From contig JADJXV010000028.1 in assembly GCA_016720145.1 (NCBI GenBank), forward strand, positions 186,001-250,000: a DNA stretch of 64,000 nt, written 5' to 3'. Positions 48,575 to 57,547 of the stretch are shown piece after piece. The notes beneath the pieces are model-generated. The model saw nothing but the letters and a program-made list of their open reading frames with translations. It ran no database searches and was not told where the DNA came from. The stretch comes from Ignavibacteria bacterium (lineage in GTDB: Bacteria; Bacteroidota; Ignavibacteria; Kapaibacteriales; UBA961). How positions within the stretch are numbered: the stretch's first letter is position 1; the number at the start of each line of letters is the position of its first letter. A program made the translations under genes and the position numbers.

Positions 48575-50362
48575 ATGCGTGAAGCTGCTTTTGTGAAGCA
48601 AAACAAAGAAAAATGGGCGTTATTTGAAGCATTACTCGCTCACAAAGGCGGCACCAATCCCGACCAATTAGCAGATTTATTTGTGAAAATTACCGATGAC
48701 CTGTCGTTTGCACGTACTTTTTATCCTAACAGCAAAACTACGAAATATCTCAATACTATCGCGGCTACGACACACCAACAAATCTACCGCAATAAAAAAG
48801 AAAGCCGTACAAGAATCATAACCTTTTGGAAGACCGAACTCCCGACTCTTTTCAGGCAATCACATTCGACACTCTTGCTCTCGTTCTGTATATTTATGCT
48901 TTCTTTAGGAATTGGCGCTCTTTCAGCCGCCAATGACGAGACATTCGTCCGACTCATGCTCGGCGACCGATATGTGAATATGACCATTGAGAATATCAAA
49001 AAAGGCGACCCGATGGCTGTCTATAAGCAGCAGAATGAAGTAGATATGTTCTTCCAAATAACAATTAACAATATTCGAGTGTCATTTCTTGCATTCATTG
49101 GCGGTGTGTTGTTTTCATTTGGCACGGTGGCAATGCTCTTTTATAATGGTGTAATGATCGGTGCTTTTCAGTATTTTTTTGTGACAAAGGGATTATTTAT
49201 TCAATCGTTTCTTGTCATTTGGATACATGGTACACTTGAAATATCAGCTGTAGTAATCGCAGGTTGCGCTGGTCTCACGATTGGAAATTCGATTTTATTC
49301 CCGGGCACCTATTCTCGTGGAATTAGTTTTGTAAGAGGAGCCAAGCAAGGTATGAAAATTGCCGTCGGTCTCATGCCTGTATTTATTATGGCAGGTTTTT
49401 TAGAATCGTTCATAACCCGTTGGGGTAATTGGAAAAACTTGATTCAGTCTTTACTTTATATAGCAGGTCCTTTGATTTTAATATTTGGGGTAGCAGGTGG
49501 CAGCCTGCTTAATGAAATTGTTACCTCGCTTGAAAGAACATCATTTCAGTCACCTGATTTTTTAGAAAATATTTTGCTCATTACCTTTGAAGGGCTCCTA
49601 TTAATTGTAGCTTATTTTCTCACAGGTGCATCAGTGCTGGCAGTGTCGAATGAGTATATTCTGATGGTTGAAAATAAAGAATTAGAGCATTTCTCCGTAT
49701 CGATACTTTGGGGGAAAATTAGTTCTCGTCTTGTCAGCCATATCGTTAATTTTATAGTTATCAACGGGTTTGGTATTGTCATCTTTCTACCAATTGTCAT
49801 TTTGGGTTTTTTGGCAAGTATGTCTGGCTTGGGAGTAACCGAAGTAGTGATCGTATTGTATGCGCTGATGATATTTGTGGGTTTGCCGGTCGCTGTTTAT
49901 TTCGGAACGGTAATTTCCCTTTTTCCTGCAATCCGTGTCCTGGAAAATGGAAGATTGATAGCTTCAATTAAGCGAAGTTTTCATCTCATGAAAGGTCACT
50001 TTTGGGTGTCTTTAGGTTATTATATAGTCACTGGATTTATACAGGGGATAGTAGGAGGTCTGTTTTTAATTCCGTTTTATGTGTTTTATATTATTGCAGT
50101 TATCACAATGATACCGGAATCGGGACTTTCACCTGATGGCAAGCCACACTTTGGGTTAGCATTTCAAATTGGATTTACTGTATCGGGTGTGATTGCAGTA
50201 GGGGCCGGATTACTACTTAATTCTATGACTGTCACAGCGCATACTTTGCAGTATTTCAATCTCGTCGAACGAAAAGAAGGCGTCGGTATGATGACGAAAT
50301 TAGACTTACTTGGCAAATCAGATGATAGCGTAGCAGACGATGAACATATTGAGGGGTATTAA
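48575..50362 (+). CDS. SpoIIM-like membrane protein fused to a second multi-TM domain
   Basis: 595 residues. The first ~310 residues match the stage II sporulation M / DUF95 family: a soluble helical N-terminus (KEKWALFEALL), then TM helices with NNIRVSFLAFIGGVLFSFG and IWIHGTLEISAVVIAG, the most conserved motifs. The last ~270 residues are a further six-TM region (AIRVLENGRLIASIKRSFHL motif) like stand-alone membrane proteins found beside such genes. The organism need not sporulate; the family occurs in many non-spore-formers. Role unknown. Divergent with the RDD gene. Confidence 0.82.
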   Translation: MREAAFVKQNKEKWALFEALLAHKGGTNPDQLADLFVKITDDLSFARTFYPNSKTTKYLNTIAATTHQQIYRNKKESRTRIITFWKTELPTLFRQSHSTLLLSFCIFMLSLGIGALSAANDETFVRLMLGDRYVNMTIENIKKGDPMAVYKQQNEVDMFFQITINNIRVSFLAFIGGVLFSFGTVAMLFYNGVMIGAFQYFFVTKGLFIQSFLVIWIHGTLEISAVVIAGCAGLTIGNSILFPGTYSRGISFVRGAKQGMKIAVGLMPVFIMAGFLESFITRWGNWKNLIQSLLYIAGPLILIFGVAGGSLLNEIVTSLERTSFQSPDFLENILLITFEGLLLIVAYFLTGASVLAVSNEYILMVENKELEHFSVSILWGKISSRLVSHIVNFIVINGFGIVIFLPIVILGFLASMSGLGVTEVVIVLYALMIFVGLPVAVYFGTVISLFPAIRVLENGRLIASIKRSFHLMKGHFWVSLGYYIVTGFIQGIVGGLFLIPFYVFYIIAVITMIPESGLSPDGKPHFGLAFQIGFTVSGVIAVGAGLLLNSMTVTAHTLQYFNLVERKEGVGMMTKLDLLGKSDDSVADDEHIEGY

Positions 50363-50447
50363 TCAACATTTCCGGTGAGCGGCATGGTCCTGCGGCTTGT
50401 AAGCTATTTGCACCTATTTTATTAATTACATTTGAACGACAAATAAC

Positions 50448-50479
50448 TTGGCGCAAAAAGAACTTTGTGTGTATTTTTG
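50448..50479 (+). promoter_or_regulatory. Putative promoter of the DedA pair
   Basis: TTG at 50448-50450, 21 bases, TATTTTTG at 50472-50479, 46 bases before the chosen start at 50526. This supports 50526 over the longer frame that starts within the promoter. Confidence 0.5.
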
Positions 50480-50525
50480 CCGCACGTTTTACATGATTGT
50501 TTTTTATTCTATTTTCGGAGGTAAT

Positions 50526-51269
50526 ATGAAGCGAAGAATGCAGTACGGCAGTTTGGTGATTTCTGTGCTTATAGGTACAGCGTTAGTCCTTGGATTGACT
50601 ACAATTAGCGGTAACGCTTTTGGTGCGTCGCCCTTTCCGATTATGGCTATGTTGTCGGGCTTTTTGGCTACAGGAATTCTTGCCGGGATTATTTCAAAAG
50701 ATAATACAATTCTCGAGCCGGGAATAGCTGCAATTATTGTAAGTATTATCGCAGCTATAGTATTACCAAGTCTTCAGTTAAAGGGCTTGGCAGACTTACA
50801 GCTCTCGAGTTTTTGGCTGGTGCTTGCCAATGGCGTGATCATGACGTTCATAGGCGCATGGGCTGGTGAACAAATACAAGGTGACCATAGCGAAAAAGAA
50901 GATACTACATCGATAGAATGGGGTTGGATAATCGGCGGGGCAGTCGTTGGTGTGACGCTTAGTATGCTGCTGGCGAGTTCGGTCGTGGTACTTATGGGCG
51001 GTGGATTTAAACTCACCTATCATCTTGTAGCATTTATAGTTGGTTTGTTATTCGTCGGATTTCTAGTTGGCTGGAGATCGCCGGGAATTACAATTCGCGA
51101 AGCAGCATTTGCAGGATTCTTGACGGTAATAATCGACCTCGATGCAATAATGCTCACTCTCGGACTCGAAAATGATGAGCTCACCGGACTACTCATGTAT
51201 GGAGCTGTAATTGGAGTACTTGTCTCACTACTCGGTGGCTTCATCGGAGAGAAAATTCAAAGTAACTAA
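50526..51269 (+). CDS. Integral membrane protein with six TM helices, function unknown
   Basis: 247 residues from ATG 50526, which has GGAGGT eight bases upstream; the frame is open to 50448 but that would overlap the promoter. Paired hairpin-like helices, Gly/Ala-rich, with a short acidic loop (GDHSEKEDTTSIEWG). It resembles DUF5518-type proteins in spacing of helices, but I do not rely on that. Its stop codon overlaps the ATG of the DedA gene (TAATG), so they are translationally coupled. Confidence 0.8.
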   Translation: MKRRMQYGSLVISVLIGTALVLGLTTISGNAFGASPFPIMAMLSGFLATGILAGIISKDNTILEPGIAAIIVSIIAAIVLPSLQLKGLADLQLSSFWLVLANGVIMTFIGAWAGEQIQGDHSEKEDTTSIEWGWIIGGAVVGVTLSMLLASSVVVLMGGGFKLTYHLVAFIVGLLFVGFLVGWRSPGITIREAAFAGFLTVIIDLDAIMLTLGLENDELTGLLMYGAVIGVLVSLLGGFIGEKIQSN

Positions 51270-51910
51270 TGACCATACTTCAACAATTTATTGACATCAT
51301 TCTTCATCTCGATATTCACCTTTCTATGCTCGCAGCAGAGTATGGAGTATGGCTTTATGGGATATTATTCTTAGTAATTTTTTGTGAAACAGGGCTCGTC
51401 GTCACGCCTTTTCTGCCGGGTGATTCGTTGCTCTTTGCTGCCGGGAGCTTATGCGCGATCAGCGAACTCAGCGTTCTCGTCGTCGTGCCGCTCCTCATTG
51501 CCGCCGCTGTCATTGGTGATAGCACGAATTATTGGATCGGACGGGGATTCGGACTGCAGCTCTTCAAGAATAAAGATTCACGGATATTCAAGCAGAAATA
51601 CCTCGACCAAACCGAACAATTCTACCAAAAACACGGCGTAAAAACCGTCGTTCTCGCGCGATTTATGCCCATTATCCGCACCTTTGCACCCTTTGTCGCC
51701 GGCATAGGACGTATGAACTACCAACGATTCCTGAGTTTTAGCGTGTTTGGTTCCATCCTTTGGATTTCATCCTTCACATTCGGCGGTTTTTTCTTTGGCA
51801 ATATCCCCTTTTTCAAGAAGAATTTTACTCTCGTCATTGTAGCAATTATGGTGATTTCGCTCCTGCCGGGAATTATTAGTTATGTACAGCAGAAGCGACG
51901 AGCGAAGTAG
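51269..51910 (+). CDS. DedA-family membrane protein
   Basis: 213 residues. DedA/SNARE-associated motifs: FCETGLVVTPFLPGDSLLF, GDSTNYWIGRGFG, and FMPIIRTFAPFVAGIGRMNY, the conserved R-x3-P-x3-G stretch. DedA proteins act as lipid scramblase-like or proton-dependent transporters, including undecaprenyl phosphate recycling. Coupled to the preceding membrane gene by a one-base overlap. Confidence 0.93.
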   Translation: MTILQQFIDIILHLDIHLSMLAAEYGVWLYGILFLVIFCETGLVVTPFLPGDSLLFAAGSLCAISELSVLVVVPLLIAAAVIGDSTNYWIGRGFGLQLFKNKDSRIFKQKYLDQTEQFYQKHGVKTVVLARFMPIIRTFAPFVAGIGRMNYQRFLSFSVFGSILWISSFTFGGFFFGNIPFFKKNFTLVIVAIMVISLLPGIISYVQQKRRAK

Positions 51911-51971
51911 AATTGTATAGGTTTAGAGAGAGTAATAATGTGGAGGGTAAAAATCGAAGTCACATTATCAA

Positions 51972-52159
51972 ATGAAGGTAAAACAAATAATTAAAATCGT
52001 AGAAGCTGACGGATGGTTTTTGGTGAGAACCAAAGGTAGCCACCTTCAATATAAGCATTTAGAGAAGAAGGGGTTGGTTACGATTGCGGTAAAATGAGTG
52101 ATGAGGTTGCTATTGGAACTCTCATCAATATTCTGAAACAATCGGGATTGAAAGAATGA
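51972..52159 (+). CDS. hicA: HicA-like toxin, one frameshift
   Basis: Reads MKVKQIIKIVEADGWFLVRT then KGSHLQYKH, the HicA double-stranded-RNA-binding-like fold with the catalytic His in GSH. At 52086-52089 one G is missing: GCG-GGT is needed to continue as AGKMSDEVAIGTLINILKQ; as written a TGA follows at once. 62 codons joined. The stop overlaps the start of hicB by ATGA. HicA toxins are mRNA interferases; with the frame broken no toxin would be made. Confidence 0.8.
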
Positions 52160-52365
52160 AAAATTACTTGATAGTTATTGAAAAAACGAATACAGGATAC
52201 TCTGCCTATTCACCTGATATTGACGGTTGTATAGCGACGGGTTCGACCAAAGAGGAAATTCACGTAAATATTCATGAAGCTATAGAATTCCATTTAGAGG
52301 GGCTGCAATTAGAGGGGTATCCAATTCCTGAACCGCATACATATATTGAGTATTATCAGGTGTAA
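52156..52365 (+). CDS. hicB: HicB-like antitoxin
   Basis: 69 residues: YLIVIEKTNTGYSAYSPDI then DGCIATGSTKEEIHVNIHEAIEFHLEGL, the partially degraded RNase H fold of HicB. There is no C-terminal DNA-binding domain, so a short type. It binds and neutralises HicA. Directly coupled to hicA by a four-base overlap. Confidence 0.88.
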   Translation: MKNYLIVIEKTNTGYSAYSPDIDGCIATGSTKEEIHVNIHEAIEFHLEGLQLEGYPIPEPHTYIEYYQV

Positions 52366-52491
52366 GTGACTGTAAATCTTATCGATAGCAATATCACTAG
52401 AACTTGTACAGGAATTCACATCTCGTAACTACTAGAGCAAAAAGAAAGATAGATTTCAGCACTATTGGACTACTAGTATCGGAGAAAATCC

Positions 52492-52671
52492 ATGACAAGA
52501 GAATTTCAAGTAATAATCGAAAAAGATGCGGACGGCTTCCTTATAGCTGATGTTCCGGCGTTGAAGGGATGTCATACTCAAGCCAAGTCAATGGATTCTT
52601 TAAAGGTAAGAGTGAAAGAAGCGATTGAATTGTGTTCAGAAGTCAATATTCTGCCTGTCGGATGTGGATAG
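52492..52671 (+). CDS. Solo HicB/UPF0150-type small protein
   Basis: 59 residues, MTREFQVIIEKDADGFLIA then DVPALKGCHTQAKSMDSLK and RVKEAIELCSE: a second HicB-type domain with no hicA next to it. An orphan antitoxin or a remnant of a second HicAB pair. Confidence 0.7.
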   Translation: MTREFQVIIEKDADGFLIADVPALKGCHTQAKSMDSLKVRVKEAIELCSEVNILPVGCG

Positions 52672-52686
52672 AAAATTCGGATGAAC

Positions 52687-52742
52687 CGTACGCTTCATCG
52701 TTAGGTGTTGACGGTCAGTTATACCAACTCGTGACCGGAAGG
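52687..52742. repeat. Tail hairpin of the composite repeat
   Basis: GTACGCTTCATCGTTAGGTGTTGACGGTCAGTT then CCAACTCGTGACCGGAAGG; matches the tails at 44412 and 10515. The right arm of the hairpin has two extra bases. Confidence 0.65.
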
Positions 52743-52758
52743 AAATAACTAAATTTAT

Positions 52759-52929
52759 ATGAACTTTGCTACCATAAAATATAAGTTGCAACATATCCTT
52801 CAAGGAAAGAGACAAGTTAGCTATGGAGAATCTATCCAAGCAATCGCCGGTTTCTTACGAGAAACCATTCATCAAGTACAACAGCTCAAAGAAATGAGCC
52901 AAACAAACCAGAAGAAACGAAGAGATTAA
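52759..52929 (+). CDS. Small hypothetical protein in the toxin-antitoxin patch
   Basis: 56 residues, MNFATIKYKLQHILQGKRQV then SYGESIQAIAGFLRETIHQV and a basic Lys/Arg end. Lies between a composite-repeat tail and a decayed head. No family recognised; codon pattern and a clean start and stop argue for a real gene, but confidence is modest. Confidence 0.45.
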   Translation: MNFATIKYKLQHILQGKRQVSYGESIQAIAGFLRETIHQVQQLKEMSQTNQKKRRD

Positions 52930-52983
52930 TACACTATAGTAATACTCACAATCTTTGGAACTGTAACATCAATTTCCCCGCCC

Positions 52984-53004
52984 CATCGGCTGTTACAATC
53001 GACC
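52984..53004. repeat. Decayed head hairpin of the composite repeat
   Basis: CATCGGCTGTTACAATCGACCG followed by TAAATAACCATAAAATCAAC; similar to the head at 45001 but with broken pairing. Confidence 0.45.
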
Positions 53005-53075
53005 GTAAATAACCATAAAATCAACATGTTCTTGTCAAAAAAAACATGTACAACAGTAGCAGAAGGAGATACACA

Positions 53076-53339
53076 ATGAATACGATATTTCAATTGAATG
53101 CAGCAGAATTGGACGAACAGTTCCTACTCGGGATTAAAGAATTATTCAAGAGTAAAACAATCGAAATCTCTATTCGGGAAATTAACGATCCGGAGGACGA
53201 AACGGAGTATTTGATGAGCTCTGCCGAGAACAAACAAAAACTACAGTCAGCCATTGATTATATTCGAGATGGGAAAGAATTAGTGAGCTTTTCTGCCGAA
53301 AAATTCGAGGAAATGGTGCATGAGAAAAGTAGAATTTGA
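53076..53339 (+). CDS. Phd/YefM-like antitoxin
   Basis: 87 residues from ATG 53076, which has AGAAGGAG eight bases upstream; the frame is open from 53046. The sequence YLMSSAENKQKLQSAIDYIR then DGKELVSFSAEKFEEMVHEK has the C-terminal toxin-wrapping pattern of these antitoxins. Its end overlaps the toxin gene by 20 bases. It binds YoeB-type toxin and probably represses its own operon. Confidence 0.8.
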   Translation: MNTIFQLNAAELDEQFLLGIKELFKSKTIEISIREINDPEDETEYLMSSAENKQKLQSAIDYIRDGKELVSFSAEKFEEMVHEKSRI

Positions 53340-53580
53340 GCCACATGCTTTTAACGATTTTATAGAATGGTCATCGCTTGATCCAAAACTGTTTGTACGA
53401 ATAAGCGAATTGATTACTCATATTCAACGTTCTCCTTTTGTTGGAATTGGCAAACCAGAGCCACTCAAGTTTCAATGGAAAGGATATTGGTCACGTCGGA
53501 TAAATGATGAACACCGATTAGTCTATAGCATAATGGATGATTCTATCATTATTGCTTCGTGTAAGTTTCACTATCCATGA
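53320..53580 (+). CDS. yoeB: YoeB/Txe-family toxin
   Basis: 86 residues: FEPHAFNDFIEWSSLDPKL, RISELITHIQRSPFVGIGKP, EPLKFQWKGYWSRRINDEHR, LVYSIMDDSIIIASCKFHY. The catalytic Glu, Arg, and the final His-Tyr of the YoeB mRNA interferase are present, and the length is standard. It cleaves mRNA on the ribosome. Translationally coupled to the upstream antitoxin gene. Confidence 0.92.
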   Translation: MRKVEFEPHAFNDFIEWSSLDPKLFVRISELITHIQRSPFVGIGKPEPLKFQWKGYWSRRINDEHRLVYSIMDDSIIIASCKFHYP

Positions 53581-53714
53581 CCCTTGTAGTCGACTCACTC
53601 TGTACCTCCTGAGAATGACGTGAATCTTTCATGATATGTACTCCATAGTTTATTAGTTGTTAACTATACTTAATATAATAATTTAGATTTCAAATCTGCC
53701 TTTACAACCCCATC

Positions 53715-54797
53715 ATGATCCAATATCTCATAAAACGTATCCTGCTCTTTATTCCTACACTATTTGTTATAACTCTTATCTCCTTCTGTATCAGTCGCTT
53801 AGCGCCTGGTGACCCCGCAATGCTCAAGGCAGGAGTCGGCAGCGAAGGCGCGATGTCGGCTACCGGCGGACTCAATGAAAAAATCGTCGAGATGGTGCGG
53901 AAGCAGTGGCATTTAGATAAGCCTATCTGGCAACAGTATATAATATGGACAGGTGGACTCTGTTGTATGGATTTTGCAAGTGTGTTTGAGGGGGGCAATA
54001 CCGACTTTTCGAAGTTTTCCTTCATCGGGCATCCCGACTTCGGTACTTCATTTCAGGATAATCGTCCGGTATTTGAGAAAATGGTCGAGCGTGTGCCTAT
54101 TACCCTTAGTATGAATCTCATCGCCGTATTTCTCGCCTATCTCATCGCCGTTCCCCTCGGTATGTACTCGGCTACTCATCAAGATACGCTCTTTGACCGG
54201 ACTTCAACTTTCCTCCTCTTTGCAATGTATTCACTACCCGTATTTTGGGTCGGCACAATGGCAGTGACCTTCCTTTGCAGTTATGAATACCTCAGTATTT
54301 TCCCCTCGACCGGCATCCGCTCGACGAATTTCTCGGACACATGGACATTCTGGGAAAAGCTCATGGATTATGGCGCGCACCTTGCACTCCCAATTATAAT
54401 ATACACGTACGGAAGTTTTGCCTTTATTTCCCGACAAATGCGCAGTGCGATGCTCGAAACGGTGAGGCAGGATTACATTCGCACTGCACGCGCCAAAGGT
54501 CTCTCCGAACGTGTCGTCATTACCAAGCATGCTCTCCGCAACTCATTGATTCCTATCATCACGCTTCTTGCCGGAATTCTCCCGGGACTCATCGGCGGAA
54601 GTGTAATCGTCGAAACAATATTCAGCATCCCTGGTATGGGAGAATTATCCTTTAAAGCACTCGTCGCCCGAGATTATCCGATGATCATGGCGGTCTTTAC
54701 GATATCAGCCGTACTCACACTTGCAGGGATCCTCGTCTCAGATATTCTCTATTCGTTTGCTGACCCTCGTATTGCGTTTTCGAAGAAGAATTCGTGA
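53715..54797 (+). CDS. DppB/OppB-type peptide ABC transporter permease
   Basis: 360 residues with six TM helices. The first TM and the RLAPGDPA motif are typical, and the EAA-loop sequence DYIRTARAKGLSERVVITKH then ALRNSLIPIITLLAG is clear. In this phylum such a permease is part of a dipeptide/oligopeptide importer; the second permease (DppC), ATPases and binding protein are not next to it, so it is an orphan here or its operon is broken by rearrangement. A membrane insertion near residues 90-120 (GGLCCMDF region) is longer than in the E. coli protein. Confidence 0.88.
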   Translation: MIQYLIKRILLFIPTLFVITLISFCISRLAPGDPAMLKAGVGSEGAMSATGGLNEKIVEMVRKQWHLDKPIWQQYIIWTGGLCCMDFASVFEGGNTDFSKFSFIGHPDFGTSFQDNRPVFEKMVERVPITLSMNLIAVFLAYLIAVPLGMYSATHQDTLFDRTSTFLLFAMYSLPVFWVGTMAVTFLCSYEYLSIFPSTGIRSTNFSDTWTFWEKLMDYGAHLALPIIIYTYGSFAFISRQMRSAMLETVRQDYIRTARAKGLSERVVITKHALRNSLIPIITLLAGILPGLIGGSVIVETIFSIPGMGELSFKALVARDYPMIMAVFTISAVLTLAGILVSDILYSFADPRIAFSKKNS

Positions 54798-54867
54798 TTT
54801 ATTTTAACGCAAAGGCGCAGAGGGCGCAAAGATGCATATACCCTATTTTATTTATTATTAAGTAATT

Positions 54868-55560
54868 ATGCCAGAATTTCCAATTGCACCGGAGTTGTCT
54901 GCTGATGAACAACGTGCGATCATCGAAGCGCTAATTTTTGCCTCCGACGAACCGATGACAGCCGCGATGCTTGCACAGATTTTGCAGCTTGACGAACAGA
55001 ATCCTGACGGTGAAGACCAAAATTACACCACCTATTTTGAAAACATTATCGCAGAGATTAATGCCGATCTTGCCCTCTGTGCGCGCCCGTATCGTATTGT
55101 CACCGTCGCCGGAGGATACCATTTTGCGACCACAGCCGAACAAGGCGAATATGTGCAAAAATTACTTAAAGCTAAGTCACGCAGAAGACTTACGCAAGCT
55201 ACACTTGAGACTCTCGCTATTATCAGCTACCGTCAGCCGATCTCCAAACCGGAAATCGAATCCATCCGTGGCGTCAATTCAAGCGAAATAGTCAATTCTC
55301 TCATCGAAAAAGACCTCGTCGCTATCGTTGGACGCGCCGAAGTCATCGGCCGGCCGCTCCTCTATGGTACAACCAAGGAATTCTTGCGAATCTTCGGACT
55401 CAATGCGCTGACCGACCTACCCAAGCTGCGCGAAATTGAAGAACTTTTGCAGCATCGGCAGCAAACAGCCATCGCACAACTCGATGCATTTGAAGAAGTT
55501 GCTCGTGAAATGGATGAAGGAAACGAGCGTATCGAAGCACACGAGGATGTGACCGAATAA
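54868..55560 (+). CDS. scpB: Segregation and condensation protein B
   Basis: 230 residues. Two winged-helix domains: an N-terminal one (RAIIEALIFASDEPMTAAML) and a second with RRLTQATLETLAIISYRQPI, SKPEIESIRGVNS and GRPLLYGTT. ScpB works with ScpA and SMC in the condensin-like complex on DNA; smc lies 2 kb downstream (57548), scpA is not in this window. The C-terminal ~40 residues are acidic. Confidence 0.93.
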   Translation: MPEFPIAPELSADEQRAIIEALIFASDEPMTAAMLAQILQLDEQNPDGEDQNYTTYFENIIAEINADLALCARPYRIVTVAGGYHFATTAEQGEYVQKLLKAKSRRRLTQATLETLAIISYRQPISKPEIESIRGVNSSEIVNSLIEKDLVAIVGRAEVIGRPLLYGTTKEFLRIFGLNALTDLPKLREIEELLQHRQQTAIAQLDAFEEVAREMDEGNERIEAHEDVTE

Positions 55561-55872
55561 AAGAACATCATTAGCGTGGCGAATTTCCATAGTAAAAGCT
55601 GTATTTTTGCAGGAAGGTAAGCTTGACTTAGCATTATTCTAATACAGAATTGAATTTAGAAACATCGTGTTTACAGCATATTAAAGCTCTTTCAGTCTGA
55701 ATCCTTCTGAGTGTGAAGAATCGTAACGTGCTGTATTGTAATGATTCTAGTTCATCATCGAGGGTCGATTCTTCGGTCGAAGACTCCTCAGAATGACAAA
55801 CACTTTAAATTGTTTTCGTATAACTACTTCGACTATTAAATGTCCTATCCACAATCTATGACCCGTTGCTAA
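55561..55872. other. Intergenic region, weak promoter-like box
   Basis: 312 bases between scpB and mreC. TATTTTTG at 55602-55609 resembles a -7 box but is 260 bases from mreC. An AAGACTCCTCAGAATGAC stretch (about 55779-55797) resembles CTCCTGAGAATGACG at 53609-53622. No other repeat seen. Confidence 0.4.
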
Positions 55873-56730
55873 ATGTATCGAGTAATTGAGTTTATCGTCC
55901 GATTCAAAGAATACGTATCGCTTTCGGCGGTCGTTGTAATCTGCTTCTCGCTCATGACGTTCGGCAATGTGGCTCAATTAGGCGGTTTCCGCGCTGTGGT
56001 CGTCGGCGGTATCGGTTGGCTCCAAAGTGCATTTTCATGGATACCGAATCCCGTCGCCCTCAAAAGTGAAAATTCTGCCCTCCGCGAACTCAACCTCCAG
56101 CTCACCGATGAACGTGCCAAAATCCGCCAAGCTCTCATCGAAAATGATAAACTCCGTAAGATGCTTGAATTCAAAAAACAAACCTCCTTCCCGATCGTAA
56201 CCGCCGATATCGTCGGCAAGACAACCACCGAAGTGCGTAATTTTGCTACACTTAACAAAGGCGAACTCGACGGCATCAAAGAAGGTATGACCGTCATGAC
56301 CGACGCCGGTATAGTCGGACTCATCATCGCTTCCAGCAAAAATTACTCCCTCGTTCGACTGCTCATCAACCGCGATAGCCGAGTCGCTGCTAAAGTGCAA
56401 CGGAGCCGCATCGACGGCATCCTCGTCTGGGAAGGCGACCAAACACTACTCATGAAGAATATTCCTAAGTCGTATGATGTCAAAATCGGCGATGATGTAA
56501 TCACCTCCGAATACAGTAATCGATTCCCTACTAATATCCCAATTGGAAATGTCGTCGAAGTTCGCGATGAAGCTAACTCGTTATTTCGTAAAATCTTAGT
56601 GCAGCCCTCCGTCAATTTTACATCGCTCGAACAAGTCTTCGTCGTTATAATGCTCCCGAATCCCGAACGAGTCGCCCTCGAAAAAGAAATTGAAGAACGT
56701 TGGAAATCGAGAAATATTCAACACAGATAA
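55873..56730 (+). CDS. mreC: Rod shape-determining protein MreC
   Basis: 285 residues: one N-terminal TM helix (YVSLSAVVVICFSLM), a coiled coil (ENSALRELNLQLTDERAKI), then two beta-barrel domains with the conserved GLVGLI-type turn (DAGIVGLIIASSKNY) and DDVITSEYSNRFPTNIPIG. MreC is periplasmic and links MreB to the wall synthases. Followed 44 bases later by mreD. mreB, pbp2 and rodA are outside the window. Confidence 0.93.
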   Translation: MYRVIEFIVRFKEYVSLSAVVVICFSLMTFGNVAQLGGFRAVVVGGIGWLQSAFSWIPNPVALKSENSALRELNLQLTDERAKIRQALIENDKLRKMLEFKKQTSFPIVTADIVGKTTTEVRNFATLNKGELDGIKEGMTVMTDAGIVGLIIASSKNYSLVRLLINRDSRVAAKVQRSRIDGILVWEGDQTLLMKNIPKSYDVKIGDDVITSEYSNRFPTNIPIGNVVEVRDEANSLFRKILVQPSVNFTSLEQVFVVIMLPNPERVALEKEIEERWKSRNIQHR

Positions 56731-56774
56731 GTAATTAGATAATTTATTCTTTACCTGTTTTATAGCCGCCATTA

Positions 56775-57305
56775 ATGCCGCCATTCCAAGAAAAATCGTT
56801 ATTCGAAACCTGGCCTGCCCTCCGCTATGTGATCTATGCCATTATCGCGTTGATTCTATCAGTGCTGCATGTGGTGTTCCTCAGTCTCATTTCCGTCGGT
56901 AGCATTACACCCGATTTATTGCTTGTATTGTGCGTATGGATTGCCATCACAGAGGGACAGTTCATTGGTATATTTGCAGGATTCGGTTGTGGACTACTCT
57001 TCGATGTCGTCTCGGCGGATGTCCTTGGTACTAATGCTCTTGCAAAGACTTTGGCAGCATTTATCGGTGGGTATTTTTATAAAGAAAAGCTCGCCGATCG
57101 GACTATTGGAAGTTATAGATTCATCGTTGCCGTTTTCTTTTGCTCCATGGTTCACAATCTCTCGTATTTTTTCTTTTATGTGCGCCCAACCGACATTACC
57201 TTCGGCGGATTTTTCCTGAAATATGGCATCGCTTCCACGTTCTATACCTGCGTCGCAGCATTATTTCCAATGCTTATTAAAGCGCAGAAATTATCTCGAC
57301 ATTAG
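56775..57305 (+). CDS. mreD: Rod shape-determining protein MreD
   Basis: 176 residues with five TM helices and the MreD patterns GSITPDLLLVLCVWIAITEG then FGCGLLFDVVSADVLGTNAL. It works with MreC in the elongation complex. The ORF runs from ATG 56775 in an operon with mreC. Confidence 0.9.
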   Translation: MPPFQEKSLFETWPALRYVIYAIIALILSVLHVVFLSLISVGSITPDLLLVLCVWIAITEGQFIGIFAGFGCGLLFDVVSADVLGTNALAKTLAAFIGGYFYKEKLADRTIGSYRFIVAVFFCSMVHNLSYFFFYVRPTDITFGGFFLKYGIASTFYTCVAALFPMLIKAQKLSRH

Positions 57306-57360
57306 CTTTGAAGTGTAGTATTTGGGTTCCTGTTCTGCTGCGAGTACGCTCGTGAATTCT

Positions 57361-57463
57361 TAAACACAAAGTTCACAAAGTTTGCACAAAGTTCACAATT
57401 GGGGAAAATCTTTGTGTACTTTGTGTGTTTTACCTTTGTGTACTTTGTGTTAAAAAAAAGAAA
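57361..57463. repeat. AT-rich inverted repeat between mreD and smc
   Basis: AACACAAAGTTCACAAAG on the left is mirrored by CTTTGTGTACTTTGTGTT on the right (twice), separated by GTTCACAATTGGGG. The right end runs into A8, and no hairpin as GC-rich as elsewhere is seen. Confidence 0.65.
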
Positions 57464-57547
57464 CTGTGAGTGTAATTCTAACACTACACATCAGGTTGAT
57501 TCCCTAAAAACCTTTTCGTCTAGAAGTAATATTAATCTTGATTATTC

